A DNA stretch of 64,000 bases, taken from assembly GCA_030696315.1 (NCBI GenBank), contig JAUYSM010000027.1, positions 1 to 64,000 of the forward strand, written 5' to 3'. The notes beneath the pieces are model-generated. The model was given only the letters and a program-made list of their open reading frames with translations, had not been told where the DNA came from and did not search any database. Positions 54,176 to 62,992 of this stretch are shown here, in pieces. This stretch comes from Pseudohongiella sp. Its GTDB lineage: Bacteria; Pseudomonadota; Gammaproteobacteria; Pseudomonadales; Pseudohongiellaceae. A program made the position numbers and the translations under genes. How positions within the stretch are numbered: the stretch's first letter is position 1; the number at the start of each line of letters is the position of its first letter.

Positions 54176-56182
54176 TTAACGCGTACCAGGCATGATCTCA
54201 AACACAGGATCAAACTCCACCAGCACGGACGCCAGTTGCTGCAAGACTGCTGCATTACCACTGACCTGACCATTGCCTGCCATCAGTTGGCTGGCAAGTG
54301 TTGCCTGACCGGCAATCACCGGGATCAGGTCGCTGCGATTCATGCGGATGGTGGCATCCGGGTTGGCGACCTGATACCCCGAAATATGTGTCAAGGTGCT
54401 ATTGCTCATTTCGATGACCATGGTTTCGCCAGTATCCGGCGTCACAAAATTGATCACAAACTGCAGGCCTTCGGCGAGCTGACTGTCTACGCGTGTCGCA
54501 ACAGCATCCCACCACTGTGCGGTTGACATGGCCCGTGCCAGATCAGGGCCGGTGCCGCGCGCAGGCCCCGCAGGTGCCACACCACGTCTGAGCTCCATGG
54601 CAGCAGTCAAAAACGCATTGCGCATACTGGAACTTTCGTACTGGTAACCGAGTTGCTCAAAGGTCGCCGCCAGCAAGTGGCTGGCATCGGTATTGTCTGG
54701 TTCGGCGTACACGAGTTTGTTGAGTATCTCCATCGCCAGGCGGTAATCGCCGGCATCAAACAGCGATTGTGCGCGCGGCAGTATGGCAGCTGCGCCGCCC
54801 ATCATCTCGACAAACAGTGGTGCGGAGTCCTCTGGTGACAAAGGCGCCAGCGTAGCGGGATTGCCATCCCAATAACCCAGATAACGGTTAATCACCGCGC
54901 GTGAGTTGTGAAACTCAGAGCCATGGTACTGGCGCACACTCCAGCTTTGCTGCAGCGATTCCGGCACTTTATAGACATTGTGAATCTGGTTGATGGTGAC
55001 GCCGCGATTGGCCAGATTGAGCACCTGGTTGTTCAGATTGGCGTAGGCGTCACGCTGGTCGCGCATGACTTCCTGGATACGCGCATTTCCCCAGCGTGGC
55101 CAGTTGTGGGAGGCAATCATCACTTCCGCTTCCTGACCAAAACGGTAGAGCGCTTCATTGATCTGTCGGGACCAGGCCAGCGCATCGCGCACCAGTGCGC
55201 CGCGCAAGGTGTAAATATTGTGAATAGTGGCGGTGATATTTTCAGCCGCCCAAAAGACTTTCTGGTCTGGAAACCAGGCATTCATTTCCGCGGGTGCTTC
55301 GGTGCCTGGGGTGTTCTGGAACACCACTCTCACGCCATCGATGACATGCTCTTCAAATTCCTCGCTGACCACAATGGTGGGGGCAATCAAACCACTGGTG
55401 CCGCGTGCAAGGGCTTTACCAATGGCAGAGTCAACCTGCCCAAAGGGGCCGGCCGGCAGTGGATTGCCATATTGGTAGGATGCGCGACGACTCATGGCGT
55501 TGCCGGCGTAGACGTTTTCGGAAATGGCTTCTTCCATAAATCCTATGGGTGCGTAAATGTCGACATTGCCCGCCAGTACATCGGCTTCGTCCACCACCCC
55601 GCGCACGCCGCCAAAATGGTCGATGTGCGAGTGTGAATACACAATGGCGGTCACCGGGCGTTCACCGAGTTGTTCATTGGCAAATTGCAGCGCTGCCTGA
55701 GCGGTTTCCAGGGTCAGCAACACATCAAACAGAATCCAGCCGCGTTCGCCCCGGATCAAGGTCATATTGGCCAGGTCATAACCACGGATCTGATAAATAA
55801 AATCCGGCACAACCTCATACAAACCATAGTTCATATTCAAGGTGGCCTGACGCTGCAGCGATGGGTGAATGCTGTCGAAGTCAGTGCCATCCAGCAGGAA
55901 GTCGTAACGCCCGATATCCCAGACCACATTGCCGGCCGCGCCAAGAATCTGCCTATGGTCCGGTGCCGCGATAAAACCGCGTTGGGATTCCTCGCGGTCG
56001 CGGTCATCTTCAAAAGGCAGGCTGGCGCGCAGTGCCTGCTGAGCCGCCATGGTGGCAGGTGATGCGGGCGCATTGCCCGGTTGTGCCTGCGCTACATGGC
56101 TTAACACGCTGATAGTCAGTATGGCGGCGATGCCCAATACTCGGATTGGCATCATGGAGGAATGGCTGTCTAGGGCAGACAT
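54176..56182 (-). CDS. Alkyl sulfatase (SdsA/BDS1-type, metallo-beta-lactamase fold), exported
   Basis: A 668-residue enzyme that should hydrolyse primary alkyl sulfates such as dodecyl sulfate to alcohol and sulfate. It has a signal peptide (about 10-34, ending VAQAQ). The zinc motif YSHSHIDHFGG (HxHxDH) is at about 181-191, and the middle segment FQNTPGTEAPAEMNAWFP and HNWPRWGNARIQE are typical. The carboxyl end is the SCP2-like sterol-carrier domain (MSNSTLTHISGYQVANPDATI). Overall length agrees with Pseudomonas SdsA1 (about 658). AGGAAA precedes the ATG. It is divergent from the unknown-family gene at 56352, 169 bp apart. Confidence 0.92.
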   Translation of the reverse strand: MSALDSHSSMMPIRVLGIAAILTISVLSHVAQAQPGNAPASPATMAAQQALRASLPFEDDRDREESQRGFIAAPDHRQILGAAGNVVWDIGRYDFLLDGTDFDSIHPSLQRQATLNMNYGLYEVVPDFIYQIRGYDLANMTLIRGERGWILFDVLLTLETAQAALQFANEQLGERPVTAIVYSHSHIDHFGGVRGVVDEADVLAGNVDIYAPIGFMEEAISENVYAGNAMSRRASYQYGNPLPAGPFGQVDSAIGKALARGTSGLIAPTIVVSEEFEEHVIDGVRVVFQNTPGTEAPAEMNAWFPDQKVFWAAENITATIHNIYTLRGALVRDALAWSRQINEALYRFGQEAEVMIASHNWPRWGNARIQEVMRDQRDAYANLNNQVLNLANRGVTINQIHNVYKVPESLQQSWSVRQYHGSEFHNSRAVINRYLGYWDGNPATLAPLSPEDSAPLFVEMMGGAAAILPRAQSLFDAGDYRLAMEILNKLVYAEPDNTDASHLLAATFEQLGYQYESSSMRNAFLTAAMELRRGVAPAGPARGTGPDLARAMSTAQWWDAVATRVDSQLAEGLQFVINFVTPDTGETMVIEMSNSTLTHISGYQVANPDATIRMNRSDLIPVIAGQATLASQLMAGNGQVSGNAAVLQQLASVLVEFDPVFEIMPGTR

Positions 56183-56351
56183 AATGGTTTCCTGTTGAAT
56201 TCTGATAGGTTGTTTTTATAAATCAGGGCAGCAGTAAACCTGATTTGTGGGGGGGCTTCAAGTGCAGTATGTCCTGCTGAATCACAAGCATTGTGTCCGG
56301 CAAACGAGCGGTCTACTATGTAGGGGAATCGATCACGAGGCGGCACTAAAA

Positions 56352-57410
56352 ATGACAATACTCCGCAAAACGATTTACCGTTTGACCGCAGTTGGTGTGC
56401 TGGCGCTGGCGCCGGCAGCGCTGGCGTTTGCACAGTCAACTACCGGGGAACAGGCATTACCCCGTACACCGGATGGCAAACCTGACCTGCAGGGTTTGTG
56501 GACCAATCAGACTCAGACGCCCCTGGAGCGTCCGGCTCAGCTGGGACTACAGGGTTTTTTAACGCCTGATCAGGCCCGCGAGTTCGAAGCGGTGGCGCGA
56601 CAGCGCGTTGAACAATCCAACCAACCCAGCGACCCCAATCGTCCGCCCCCCAGCGACGGCAATACCGATGCCGGTTACAACCTTTTCTGGCTGGACCGAG
56701 GCACCAATGTCGCCGTAGTGAACGGGGAATACCGAACGTCGCTGATTGTTGATCCGCCCGATGGCCAGATCCCCTTTGTCGAGGGCGATCGTCCACAGGG
56801 ACTGATAGCCGAGTGGCGGGCACGCCCCGGCGTCGAACCCTTTGATGGTCCGGAACTGCGTCCTATGGGTGAACGTTGTTTACTGGCGTTCAGCTCCAGC
56901 TCCGGGCCGCCCATGTTGCCGGTGATGTACAACAACAATTACCAGATTGTGCAAACCCCGGATCACGTGGTGATTCTGGTGGAAATGGTGCACGACGCCC
57001 GCATTATTCCCTTGAACAAACCGCATACATCATATGACACGGAACACTGGATGGGGCAGTCGGTCGGACGCTGGGAAGGCGACACGCTGGTGGTGGAGAC
57101 CAAACATTTCCATCCGCAGCAAGCGTTTCGTGGTGCCAGTGAACACCTGACCATCACTGAAAAGTTCTGGCTGGAGTCGCCCGGTAAAATTGTATACAGC
57201 GTGACGCTGGACGACCCAACGGTGTTCCGTCAGCCGTGGACCGCCGAGATTCCCATGCAGCGACGTCCGGACGGCGAAATGATGTATGAGTATGCCTGTC
57301 ATGAAGGCAACTACGCGTTCTCTGGCATTCTGGCCGGCGCCCGTAAACTGGAAGAGCTCGGCCAGCAAGGTCCGATAGACGGGGCGCTGGATGGCGAGGA
57401 ATCAGAGTGA
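56352..57410 (+). CDS. Exported protein of unknown function, LPRTxxGxPDLQG family, copy 2
   Basis: A 352-residue paralogue of the protein at 38046-39062. The signal peptide ends about ALAFAQ. Shared blocks: LPRTPDGKPDLQGLWTNQTQ, PLERPAQL, YNLFWLDRGT, RTSLIVDPPDGQIPF, MGERCLLAF, MLPVMYNNNYQIVQT, EMVHDARII, RWEGDTLVVET, QPWTAEIPM and YEYACHEGNYAFSGILAGARKLEE. Function unknown; conserved His/Glu/Cys blocks hint at an enzyme. ATG 56352 has GAGG at -12 to -15; upstream extension would lack a signal peptide start. The next gene, an epoxide-hydrolase-type enzyme, starts on this stop codon. Confidence 0.82.
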   Translation: MTILRKTIYRLTAVGVLALAPAALAFAQSTTGEQALPRTPDGKPDLQGLWTNQTQTPLERPAQLGLQGFLTPDQAREFEAVARQRVEQSNQPSDPNRPPPSDGNTDAGYNLFWLDRGTNVAVVNGEYRTSLIVDPPDGQIPFVEGDRPQGLIAEWRARPGVEPFDGPELRPMGERCLLAFSSSSGPPMLPVMYNNNYQIVQTPDHVVILVEMVHDARIIPLNKPHTSYDTEHWMGQSVGRWEGDTLVVETKHFHPQQAFRGASEHLTITEKFWLESPGKIVYSVTLDDPTVFRQPWTAEIPMQRRPDGEMMYEYACHEGNYAFSGILAGARKLEELGQQGPIDGALDGEESE

Positions 57411-58747
57411 TGGTGCGCGCGATGTCGGCGATAGCCGGCATGAAGATCACATTAAAAGTGCCGGCGATTGCCGGCATGAAGATCTCATCAAGAGTGCCGG
57501 CATTAGCCGGCATGATGTTCACATTGAGTGCACTGCTGTTTGTGCTGGTGCCCGCAGGAGGCGTTATGGCTGACACCGCTGTTAGCGCCTCTGCGGACAC
57601 TTCTGTCCGGCCGTTTGTTATTCATGTTCCAGAGGCAGACATCGTGGATTTGCAGCAACGCCTGGCGCGTGCACGTCTGCCCGAACAATTGCAGGAAGTT
57701 GACTGGCGTTATGGTACCGACACCGACTACCTCGCTGAGCTGCTCGATTACTGGCAGCATGAGTTTGACTGGCGCGCACAGGAACAGCGTCTGAATGAGT
57801 TTGATCAGTTTGTCACCGACATTGACGGACTGCAGATGCATTTTATCCACCATCGCTCACCCCATCCCGATGCCACCCCTTTGCTGATTACCCACGGTTG
57901 GCCGGGGTCTATTGTGGAATTCCACAAAATCATTGAGCCGCTGACACGTCCTGAGTTGTATGGCGGCGACATTGCCGACGCGTTTCATGTCGTGGCGCCG
58001 TCGCTGCCCGGGTTTGCGTTTTCAGAAAAACCGTCTCAGCCCGGTTATAACCCCGAAAAAATGGCGCACATGCTGGCGGCGCTGATGCAGCGCCTGGGGT
58101 ATGAACAATACGGCGCCCAGGGCGGTGACTGGGGTGGCATCATCAATCGTATTCTGGCTGCGCGTTATCCCGATCGTCTTATCGGGCTGCATTCCAATTT
58201 TGTGTTGGCCAATCCACCTGCCGATGCTGAACTGCGTGCGCAGACCCCTGCCGCCGACCTCGCCCGTCGTGAACAGCGACAGGCGTTTATGGTGAACGAA
58301 ACCGCTTACCAGCAGATTCAGGGCAGCAAACCGCAAACCTTGGGGGTGGGCCTAAATGACTCGCCCGCCGGACTGGCCGCCTGGATTGTTGAAAAGTTTC
58401 ACGGCTGGAGTGATTTGCCCAATAATCACCCGGAAGACAAATTCAGCAAAGACGAATTGCTCACCAATATCAGTGTGTATTGGTTTACAGGCAGCATCAC
58501 GTCATCCGCGCGTATTTATTATGAAAACCGCGCCGTGCCAATGAGTGAGCCCCTGGGGTTTGTGAGTGTGCCGACGGCCGGGGCTATTTTCCCGAAAGAG
58601 ATTTACCTGACACCCCGACTATGGGCCGAGCAGTCTTATAACATTGTGCGCTGGACCGAGATGCCGCGCGGTGGCCACTTTGCGGCACTGGAAGAAACCG
58701 AACTGCTGCTGGCGGATATCCGGGCGTTTTTCCGCCAGCTGCGCTAA
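57410..58747 (+). CDS. Exported epoxide hydrolase, EHN (microsomal) type
   Basis: A 445-residue alpha/beta hydrolase. The EHN domain lies at about 65-170 (IHVPEADIVDLQQRLARARLP, then WRAQEQRLNEFDQFVTDIDG), followed by HGWPGSIVEFHKIIEPL, the nucleophile Asp in GAQGGDWGGIINRIL and the catalytic His in MPRGGHFAALEETELL. The amino end is odd: three in-frame 36-bp repeats encode copies of an A-I-A-G-M-K-type segment before the signal peptide core (MFTLSALLFVLVP) and VMAD cleavage site. ATG 57410 overlaps the previous stop (TGATG) and has GAGGA upstream; five in-frame ATGs lie in the first 35 codons, so a shorter product is possible. Confidence 0.88.
   Translation: MVRAMSAIAGMKITLKVPAIAGMKISSRVPALAGMMFTLSALLFVLVPAGGVMADTAVSASADTSVRPFVIHVPEADIVDLQQRLARARLPEQLQEVDWRYGTDTDYLAELLDYWQHEFDWRAQEQRLNEFDQFVTDIDGLQMHFIHHRSPHPDATPLLITHGWPGSIVEFHKIIEPLTRPELYGGDIADAFHVVAPSLPGFAFSEKPSQPGYNPEKMAHMLAALMQRLGYEQYGAQGGDWGGIINRILAARYPDRLIGLHSNFVLANPPADAELRAQTPAADLARREQRQAFMVNETAYQQIQGSKPQTLGVGLNDSPAGLAAWIVEKFHGWSDLPNNHPEDKFSKDELLTNISVYWFTGSITSSARIYYENRAVPMSEPLGFVSVPTAGAIFPKEIYLTPRLWAEQSYNIVRWTEMPRGGHFAALEETELLLADIRAFFRQLR
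57430..57537 (+). repeat. Three 36-bp tandem repeats at the start of the EHN hydrolase gene
   Basis: Units start at 57430, 57466 and 57502, each about 36 bp (12 codons), with core GCCGGCATGAAGATCTCAT-like sequence. Copies 1 and 2 are nearly identical and copy 3 is more diverged. Each unit contains an in-frame ATG. Unit junctions hold two palindromic GCCGGC words 4 nt apart (57460-57475 and 57496-57511), which can form hairpins. Confidence 0.85.
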
Positions 58748-58769
58748 ACCCTGAGTGACAAGGCTGGTC

Positions 58770-59417
58770 TCAGTTTAGTTCAGGATGCCCCCACGGTGTG
58801 GGGGGAGTTGCCACCGGTGTGGTGAGATCAAAGGCCACCCGGAACATGCGATCAGAGCCGGGTCGCGACAGCTCATACACAAACTGAGAACCGGGTTCGA
58901 TTTCCATGGCCCAGACGTTGGTCACCGACGCTGCCGAGCCTTCTTTCAGGAACAGATCAATCGAAAATTGATCCACGGGGAATTCCTGACGAAACACACT
59001 GCCTTCTGTGCTGGTATCGCCACCGTATTGAGTCAGTATGTCTTCAGAACCATCCTCGTGGCGATGGTCATGTTTCAAGCGCAGGCCCGTATCTGTGCGC
59101 GTAATAGTCCAGGTGCGGCTGTGATCGTCGCCGACGTGGAAAGGAATACGCAGTTCGCCGTCCAGACACTCGCGCACATGCATGACCAGTGTCTGGCCGG
59201 CAAAGGCGTCGTCAGGGTTGGGCGGCGTGTTGGCGGCAATACTGCCCTCGTAAGACAGTCCGCAGTGCTGTTGAAACGCGGCCATAAACTGGTCGGCTGC
59301 AGCAGTTGCCGGCGCGTTGGCAGGATCTGCGCCGCCACACGCTGACAAAGCGGCCGCTAAACTGACGGCAGAAAGCCACCTGCCGGGGTGACCGACTTCA
59401 AGTAAAAAAGGGTTCAT
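58770..59417 (-). CDS. Putative lipoprotein of unknown function
   Basis: A 215-residue protein with a signal ending in ALSACGG (lipobox Cys at about 27). The body has AFQQHCGLSYEGSIAANTP, LVMHVRECLDGELRIPFHVGDDHSRTWTI and GLRLKHDHRHEDGSEDILTQYGG, a pattern I have seen in uncharacterised gammaproteobacterial proteins. No function is assigned. Start chosen at ATG 59417 because the signal peptide follows directly; the frame is open upstream. Divergent from the S45 acylase gene, 81 bp apart, and convergent with the EHN hydrolase. Confidence 0.7.
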   Translation of the reverse strand: MNPFLLEVGHPGRWLSAVSLAAALSACGGADPANAPATAAADQFMAAFQQHCGLSYEGSIAANTPPNPDDAFAGQTLVMHVRECLDGELRIPFHVGDDHSRTWTITRTDTGLRLKHDHRHEDGSEDILTQYGGDTSTEGSVFRQEFPVDQFSIDLFLKEGSAASVTNVWAMEIEPGSQFVYELSRPGSDRMFRVAFDLTTPVATPPTPWGHPELN

Positions 59418-59498
59418 AAACAGTCCTGAATAAAGTAAAAAACAGAAATTGCGCTGCTGAACAACGTCTTTGATCAACAACAAGAATGGAGAGATACC

Positions 59499-61853
59499 AT
59501 GCGTTACCACAATTGTCACCCGATACTGGCATTTGCCAGCTCCGATCGTTTGCGTAAAAGCACACTGGCAAGCTTGCTGGTTTTGCTGGCAGCATGCTCG
59601 GAGCCGTCGACGCCCGGCGCCGATATGGCGACACAAAACACGAGTGCAACGCCTGAGTTTCGCTTCAATTCAGAGATCCGCTGGACCAGTTACGGCATTC
59701 CACATGTGAAAGCGGATGACTGGGCCAGCCTTGGATACGGATTTGCGTATGCGACCGCAAAGGACGCGGTCTGCACCATCGCCAAAGATGTGCTGATGGT
59801 CAATGGTGAGTTGTCACGGCACTTTGGCGAGGAACAGGGCAATCTGCAAAGTGATATTTTCCATCGTGCGGTGCTTGATGACGCCATGATTTCCGGTTTT
59901 CGTGGCAGTCAAAGCGCCAAGGCCAATGAGTTTTCCGCCGGTTATATTGCAGGTTACAACCGTTACATCAATGAACACCGACAGGACCTGCCTGAAAGTT
60001 GTGCCGGCGCTGCGTGGGTCAGCAGCATCACAGAGCGAGATCTGGATAAACTCACCATTGGCGTAGGTATTCGTTATGGTCTGGGCCGCTTTCAGCGCGA
60101 AATGGCCAATGCCGCGCCACCGGGTCAGCCGGTTGCCAGTATCGACAGCGATTTTGATATACCAGCCGGTATCGGCAGTAACGCAGTTGCCATGGGGCGC
60201 GAGGTTACCGAGACCGGGCGCGGTCTGCTGCTTGGCAACCCGCACTATCCCTGGCAGGGTTCCTCACGTTTCCACATGATCCATACCACCATTCCCGGTG
60301 AACTCGACGTGATGGGCGTTAGCCTGTACACCACCAACCGCATTGCCATCGGCTTTAACAAAGACGTGGCGTGGACCCATACGGTGTCTACCGGTCTGCG
60401 ATCCACGATTTATGCTTTGGAACTGGATCCGGCCAATCCCACGCGTTATCGCTACGGCGATGGATACCGTGATATGCAAGCGGTGACTATTGAGGTGCCA
60501 GTGCGCAATCAGGAAGGTGGCGCCAGCATGCAGGCGCACACGGTTTATATGACCCATTACGGCCCGCTGCTGGTGTCTAACCAGCTGCCGTGGACAGCTG
60601 AGCGCGCGTACGCCATCCGTGATGCCAATCTTTACAACGACCGGGCCGCAGTGACATACGATGCCTTAAACAAAGCCAGCAACATTGATGAGGTGGAGGC
60701 GGCGTTGACGCTGCAAGGCGTCTCTTGGACAAACACCATCGCCGCCGATCGTGAGGGTACGGCGTTTTATGCCGATATCAGTGTGGTACCGAATGTGGAT
60801 GCCGAGCTGATCGGCCGCTGTCAGGTGCCGGTAGAAGGCGCCTCACGTCAGTTGGTCATTCTGGATGGCAGCCGCCCTGACTGCGAATGGCAGGATGCCC
60901 CGGCCAGCCATATTCCGGGTGCCATGCCGGCCGACAACATGCCGCGTATCCGTCGTGATGACTATGTACACAATGCTAACGACAGTTATTGGTTATCCAC
61001 GCCGCGTCAGCCATTGCAAGGTTTCTCACCCATTATTGGCGCCGAGAATGCTGCGGTCAGTCTGCGCACCCGTGCCGGCCTGACATTTATCGAAGCAGCT
61101 TTGGCCAGTGGCCGCAAAATGCAAGCTCAGGACTTGCAGGACATGTTGTTCAGCCATCGCCACTTTGGTGCCGAGATGTTTCTGGATGAGGTGCTGGGCT
61201 TGTGCACAGGTGATACGGTGGTCACGCTGGAGTCCGGCGACGTTGATATCAGCGCGGCATGTGCTGCCTTATCTGCCTGGGACAGACGCGAAGATGTTGA
61301 CAGTCGTGGTGCTCACGTCTGGCGGGAGTTCTGGCGCCAGGCTGCTCGCACACAGGATCTGTACGCTGTACCGTTTGATGTTAATGATCCGGTGAATACT
61401 CCACGGACGCTGGCGCTGGAGAATGATCAGGTCAGACAGTCACTGCGTCAGGCGCTGGCCGCATCGCAAAAGTTGTTCGCTGACAATCAGATTGCACTGG
61501 ATGCCGCGCTGGGTACCTTGCAGTTTGAACCGCGTGGCAGCGAGATGATCCCGATTCCCGGCGGTGATGGTGGTGCCGGCATGTGGAGTGTGATTACTTC
61601 ACAATATCGACCTGGTGTGGGTTACAGCCCGATTGTGCACGGCAACAGTTATATTCAGGCAGTGGGCTGGCAGCAGGATGGCAGTGTTGATGCCAAAGCC
61701 ATTTTGACCTACTCGCAGTCGGAAGATCCGCGTTCGCCGCACTTTGCTGACCAAACGCGATTGTACTCAGACAGTCAGTGGATCAGCCTGCCGTTTTATG
61801 AAGAGGATATTGCGGCCGATCCTAATCTGGTGACGCTAGTGCTGCAGGAATAA
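59499..61853 (+). CDS. Penicillin acylase family amidase (peptidase S45), lipoprotein
   Basis: A 784-residue Ntn-hydrolase precursor of the S45 family, which includes penicillin G acylase, aculeacin A acylase and quorum-quenching acyl-homoserine-lactone acylases. The signal ends LLVLLAACSE with lipobox Cys33. The predicted autocleavage site is before Ser227 in PAGIGSNAVAMG, the new amino-terminal nucleophile of the beta chain. Other marks: WTSYGIPHVKADDWASLGYG at the alpha-chain start, GNPHYPWQGSSRFHMIH, and late VHGNSYIQAVGW. Substrate cannot be assigned. GGAGAG precedes the ATG. The neighbours are exported hydrolases and lipoproteins. Confidence 0.92.
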   Translation: MRYHNCHPILAFASSDRLRKSTLASLLVLLAACSEPSTPGADMATQNTSATPEFRFNSEIRWTSYGIPHVKADDWASLGYGFAYATAKDAVCTIAKDVLMVNGELSRHFGEEQGNLQSDIFHRAVLDDAMISGFRGSQSAKANEFSAGYIAGYNRYINEHRQDLPESCAGAAWVSSITERDLDKLTIGVGIRYGLGRFQREMANAAPPGQPVASIDSDFDIPAGIGSNAVAMGREVTETGRGLLLGNPHYPWQGSSRFHMIHTTIPGELDVMGVSLYTTNRIAIGFNKDVAWTHTVSTGLRSTIYALELDPANPTRYRYGDGYRDMQAVTIEVPVRNQEGGASMQAHTVYMTHYGPLLVSNQLPWTAERAYAIRDANLYNDRAAVTYDALNKASNIDEVEAALTLQGVSWTNTIAADREGTAFYADISVVPNVDAELIGRCQVPVEGASRQLVILDGSRPDCEWQDAPASHIPGAMPADNMPRIRRDDYVHNANDSYWLSTPRQPLQGFSPIIGAENAAVSLRTRAGLTFIEAALASGRKMQAQDLQDMLFSHRHFGAEMFLDEVLGLCTGDTVVTLESGDVDISAACAALSAWDRREDVDSRGAHVWREFWRQAARTQDLYAVPFDVNDPVNTPRTLALENDQVRQSLRQALAASQKLFADNQIALDAALGTLQFEPRGSEMIPIPGGDGGAGMWSVITSQYRPGVGYSPIVHGNSYIQAVGWQQDGSVDAKAILTYSQSEDPRSPHFADQTRLYSDSQWISLPFYEEDIAADPNLVTLVLQE

Positions 61854-61885
61854 GACCTGCAGCACGCCAGCGAGTCTCACGTAAG

Positions 61886-61905
61886 CGCCCGGATTACTCC
61901 GGGCG
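61886..61905. terminator. Hairpin between convergent genes, possible weak terminator
   Basis: CGCCCGG (61886-61892) and CCGGGCG (61899-61905) form a perfect 7-bp stem with a 6-nt loop that includes the stop codon of the haem-protein gene. It sits between the S45 amidase and the convergent haem-protein gene. There is no T-run, so any effect would be factor-dependent or weak. Confidence 0.35.
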
Positions 61906-62433
61906 AGCGCAGCGTGGATCGTTTTGTTGAATACCGGTGAGCATTTCACGAGACAGTGGAATCGGGTCACAGCCGTGTCCGGTTTCACAAATCATGTCCC
62001 ACTGTGGTTCTGCCTTGATGTGACAGTCCAGGCAGTTGCCGCCAAAACGATTGACCACATCGGTAAAGCCGCGTGTCACTATTTGTGAACCTTCGGCGCT
62101 CACCGCCAGTTCAAAAAACTCCCAATCATTGGTCGCCGGGCTGGTGCCTTCCGGTTGCTTGATCATCACTTCTGTCGGGACCAGCTGAACCATAGAGCCT
62201 GTTGGCCATGTGCCACCCGTGGTGGAATTGGCCACCGCCAGAGTGGCGTCCAGATTACCCAGCAGGTTGTCGACAAAAAAACCACGTACCGGGGTCATCT
62301 CGGTGATGCAGTCAAACGTGCTCTCATCAACGGCAATCAGTTGATCTGACTGGGCTTTAAGTTGCGCAGCGCCGGCTAAAGCCAGGGTGGCACCCAAGGC
62401 TGACGCAGACAGAATCATGTGCAATTTTTTCAT
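61894..62433 (-). CDS. Exported c-type haem protein, function unknown
   Basis: A 179-residue protein with a signal peptide (about 1-28, ending LKAQS). A single c-type haem-binding motif CLDCH is at 134-138, preceded by TRGFTDVVNRFGGN and followed by CETGHGCDPIPLSREML and a final Cys175. The middle has SMVQLVPTEVMIKQP and NDWEFFELAVS. Similar architecture is found in uncharacterised small cytochrome-like proteins in marine bacteria; some recall cytochrome P460 but the match is loose. Role unclear: electron carrier or gas-binding protein. Convergent with the S45 amidase; the OhrR gene lies upstream on the same strand. Confidence 0.78.
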   Translation of the reverse strand: MKKLHMILSASALGATLALAGAAQLKAQSDQLIAVDESTFDCITEMTPVRGFFVDNLLGNLDATLAVANSTTGGTWPTGSMVQLVPTEVMIKQPEGTSPATNDWEFFELAVSAEGSQIVTRGFTDVVNRFGGNCLDCHIKAEPQWDMICETGHGCDPIPLSREMLTGIQQNDPRCARPE

Positions 62434-62508
62434 GGTAAAAAACCTGTTTGGGTAAAGTGATGTATAAAAGTGAAGAGCTGTGCAAAAGAATATCGTGTGC
62501 GATATAAA

Positions 62509-62979
62509 TTAGCAACCAGGCGTCAGATTTTCCAGATGCAGCAGAAACGCATCCAGCTGACGTTTCAGAGCCAGGCTGTCGGCAATCGGGTACCCGACCT
62601 GCTTGAACATCTCCATCGGAATGCAGGCACATTGCGCGCGCAAATCCTCGCCGGCCGCCGTTAAAACAATATTGACTACCCGCTCGTCTTTGCTGCTGCG
62701 CTCACGCGTCAACAGGGCCAGGGCTTCAAGTCGCTTCAGCAGCGGCGTCAGGGTGTTGGTGGCCAATTGTGCGCGTTTGCCGATGTGTGACACCGTGCTC
62801 GGGCCGTCTTCCCAAAGGATCAGCAGCACTATGTATTGCGGATAGGTTAAGCCCAAGGGCTCCAGCATGGGTTGGTACAGTCGCGTCACCAGCCGCGATG
62901 CCGCATACAGAGGAAAACAAAGCTGATTCTGCAACAGCAGCGGATCAATATTCTCCAGGGTGACCGGGGTATCACTCAT
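62509..62979 (-). CDS. MarR-family regulator, OhrR-like
   Basis: A 156-residue winged-helix repressor. The amino part reads LLLQNQLCFPLYAASRLVTRLYQPML, where Cys21 aligns with the peroxide-sensing cysteine of OhrR (LENQLCF). The wing region GKRAQLATNTLTPLLKRLEALALL and DERVVNIVLT are typical MarR. Further cysteines at about 118-120 and at the carboxyl end could allow a two-Cys disulfide sensor as in Xanthomonas OhrR. The usual target ohr is not in this window. It follows the NosR-like gene by 13 nt, so it may be in the same operon. Confidence 0.88.
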   Translation of the reverse strand: MSDTPVTLENIDPLLLQNQLCFPLYAASRLVTRLYQPMLEPLGLTYPQYIVLLILWEDGPSTVSHIGKRAQLATNTLTPLLKRLEALALLTRERSSKDERVVNIVLTAAGEDLRAQCACIPMEMFKQVGYPIADSLALKRQLDAFLLHLENLTPGC

Positions 62980-62992
62980 GCTGGCAACCTTG

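Noticed and set aside
54908..55636. 242-residue open frame antisense to the alkyl sulfatase
   Set aside because: The sulfatase motifs HxHxDH and SCP2 domain are clear on the reverse strand.
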